A stretch of DNA of 6,678 nucleotides from JAVBSX01 sp964576215 (lineage in GTDB: Bacteria > Planctomycetota > Planctomycetia > Pirellulales > Thermoguttaceae), in assembly GCA_964576215.1 (NCBI GenBank), contig CAZNVM010000045.1, positions 1-6,678 on the forward strand, in the 5' to 3' direction. A program made the translations under genes and the position numbers. The stretch's first letter is position 1. Each line of letters opens with the position of its first letter. Of the stretch, positions 6,208-6,678 are shown one piece after another. Under the pieces are notes generated by a model. It searched no databases and was not told where the DNA came from. It was given only the letters and a program-made list of their open reading frames with translations.

Positions 6208-6678
6208 ATGGATCAAGGACCGCTTCAAAATCAGACTTTGCAACAAGAACTTCAAGACACTGAAGGCCGGTTTACACATGATATGCTGTTCCGCGAAGTG
6301 TTCGAGTGGCTTGGAGTGGCGAAGGCGTTTTTGCGGCTTGTGCTGTCGGAACCGATTTTGGCGAAACTTGATCTTGATCGGCTCACAATCGAACCCAGGG
6401 ATTTTTTGAGCATCATTTTCAAAGAAACTAGGGCGGATGTGATTTACCGGTTACCGATAATAGGCAGTGAAGAAGCTCTGCGTATTTACGTTGTATTGGA
6501 GCATAAATCCTACAACGATTTTTTCGCTATTTTTCAAGCGGACCAATACGCCGGGCAGATTAGCCAAAAAGAGTATAACGAAGCGGTAGACGCGAAACGT
6601 CTGAACGCTGATTTTCGGCTTTCGCCTGTGTTGGTGATCATTTTTCATCACGGTGATTCGGCTTTTACCGGTCCGACC
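6208..6678 (+). CDS. Rpn/YhgA-like PD-(D/E)XK nuclease, N-terminal part (3'-partial)
   Basis: A single open frame of 157 codons runs from the ATG at 6208 to the window edge without a stop. Motifs of the Rpn (recombination-promoting nuclease, transposase_31/YhgA-like) family are clear: HDMLFREVF (residues 24-32), in the position of the usual HDxxFK motif; TRADVIYRL with D77; YVVLEHKS with E98 and K100, giving the D-x(20)-E-x-K nuclease signature; YAGQISQKEYN; and PVLVIIFHHGD near residue 150. Characterised members are DNA endonucleases that promote RecA-independent recombination, and they occur in many copies in some genomes. The catalytic residues visible here are all present, so nothing suggests decay. 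No Shine-Dalgarno site precedes the start. The C-terminal half, which varies most in this family, lies outside the window. Confidence 0.93.
   Translation, partial: MDQGPLQNQTLQQELQDTEGRFTHDMLFREVFEWLGVAKAFLRLVLSEPILAKLDLDRLTIEPRDFLSIIFKETRADVIYRLPIIGSEEALRIYVVLEHKSYNDFFAIFQADQYAGQISQKEYNEAVDAKRLNADFRLSPVLVIIFHHGDSAFTGPT

Noticed and set aside
6451..6651. Minus-strand frame opposite the Rpn gene
   Set aside because: It is a shadow of the plus-strand gene, which shows the D-ExK nuclease motifs.

Overview
The window is bacterial DNA and looks like an accessory, mobile-element-rich region. The host is probably a planctomycete or a similar bacterium with large genomes and many YD-repeat proteins. 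Three things suggest this: a very long tyrosine/aspartate (YD) repeat RHS protein with acidic EF-hand-like insertions, a transposase next to an Rpn/YhgA-type nuclease gene, and the absence of clear Shine-Dalgarno sites before any start codon. This is inference; no marker gene in the window fixes the taxon.

Layout, left to right. (1) 2-3388 (+) is the 3' part of a giant RHS/YD-repeat gene that begins before the window. It carries about 25 YD repeats, a canonical RHS-core end closing with a DPTG motif near 2564-2575, and then a 268-residue AT-richer C-terminal domain I do not recognise. (2) 3465-4106 (+) is a 213-residue AT-rich gene directly downstream, unrecognised, in the position expected of a cognate immunity gene. 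(3) 4107-4683 has no convincing protein gene but is not empty. It holds two identical 67-bp direct repeats 382 bp apart, each containing a dyad. Between them lie a near-consensus promoter, a small hairpin and about 220 bp of strongly structured sequence that I read as the 5' end (domain I) of a group II intron remnant. (4) 4684-6072 (-) is an intact-looking DD35E integrase/transposase with an N-terminal helix-turn-helix. (5) 6208-6678 (+) is the start of an Rpn/YhgA-like PD-(D/E)XK nuclease gene that runs off the right edge.

How the parts may work together. The RHS gene and its downstream neighbour resemble a polymorphic toxin-immunity locus: a conserved repeat shell, a swapped-in low-GC tip, and a low-GC partner gene. 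The rest is debris and machinery of mobile DNA. The promoter before the intron-like segment and the promoter before the Rpn gene share a 32-bp pattern with identical spacing, and a decayed version follows the second 67-bp repeat. These intergenic pieces therefore probably share a family origin. The points most worth checking are the unrecognised toxin/immunity pair, the repeat-flanked structured RNA, and the shared promoter module.
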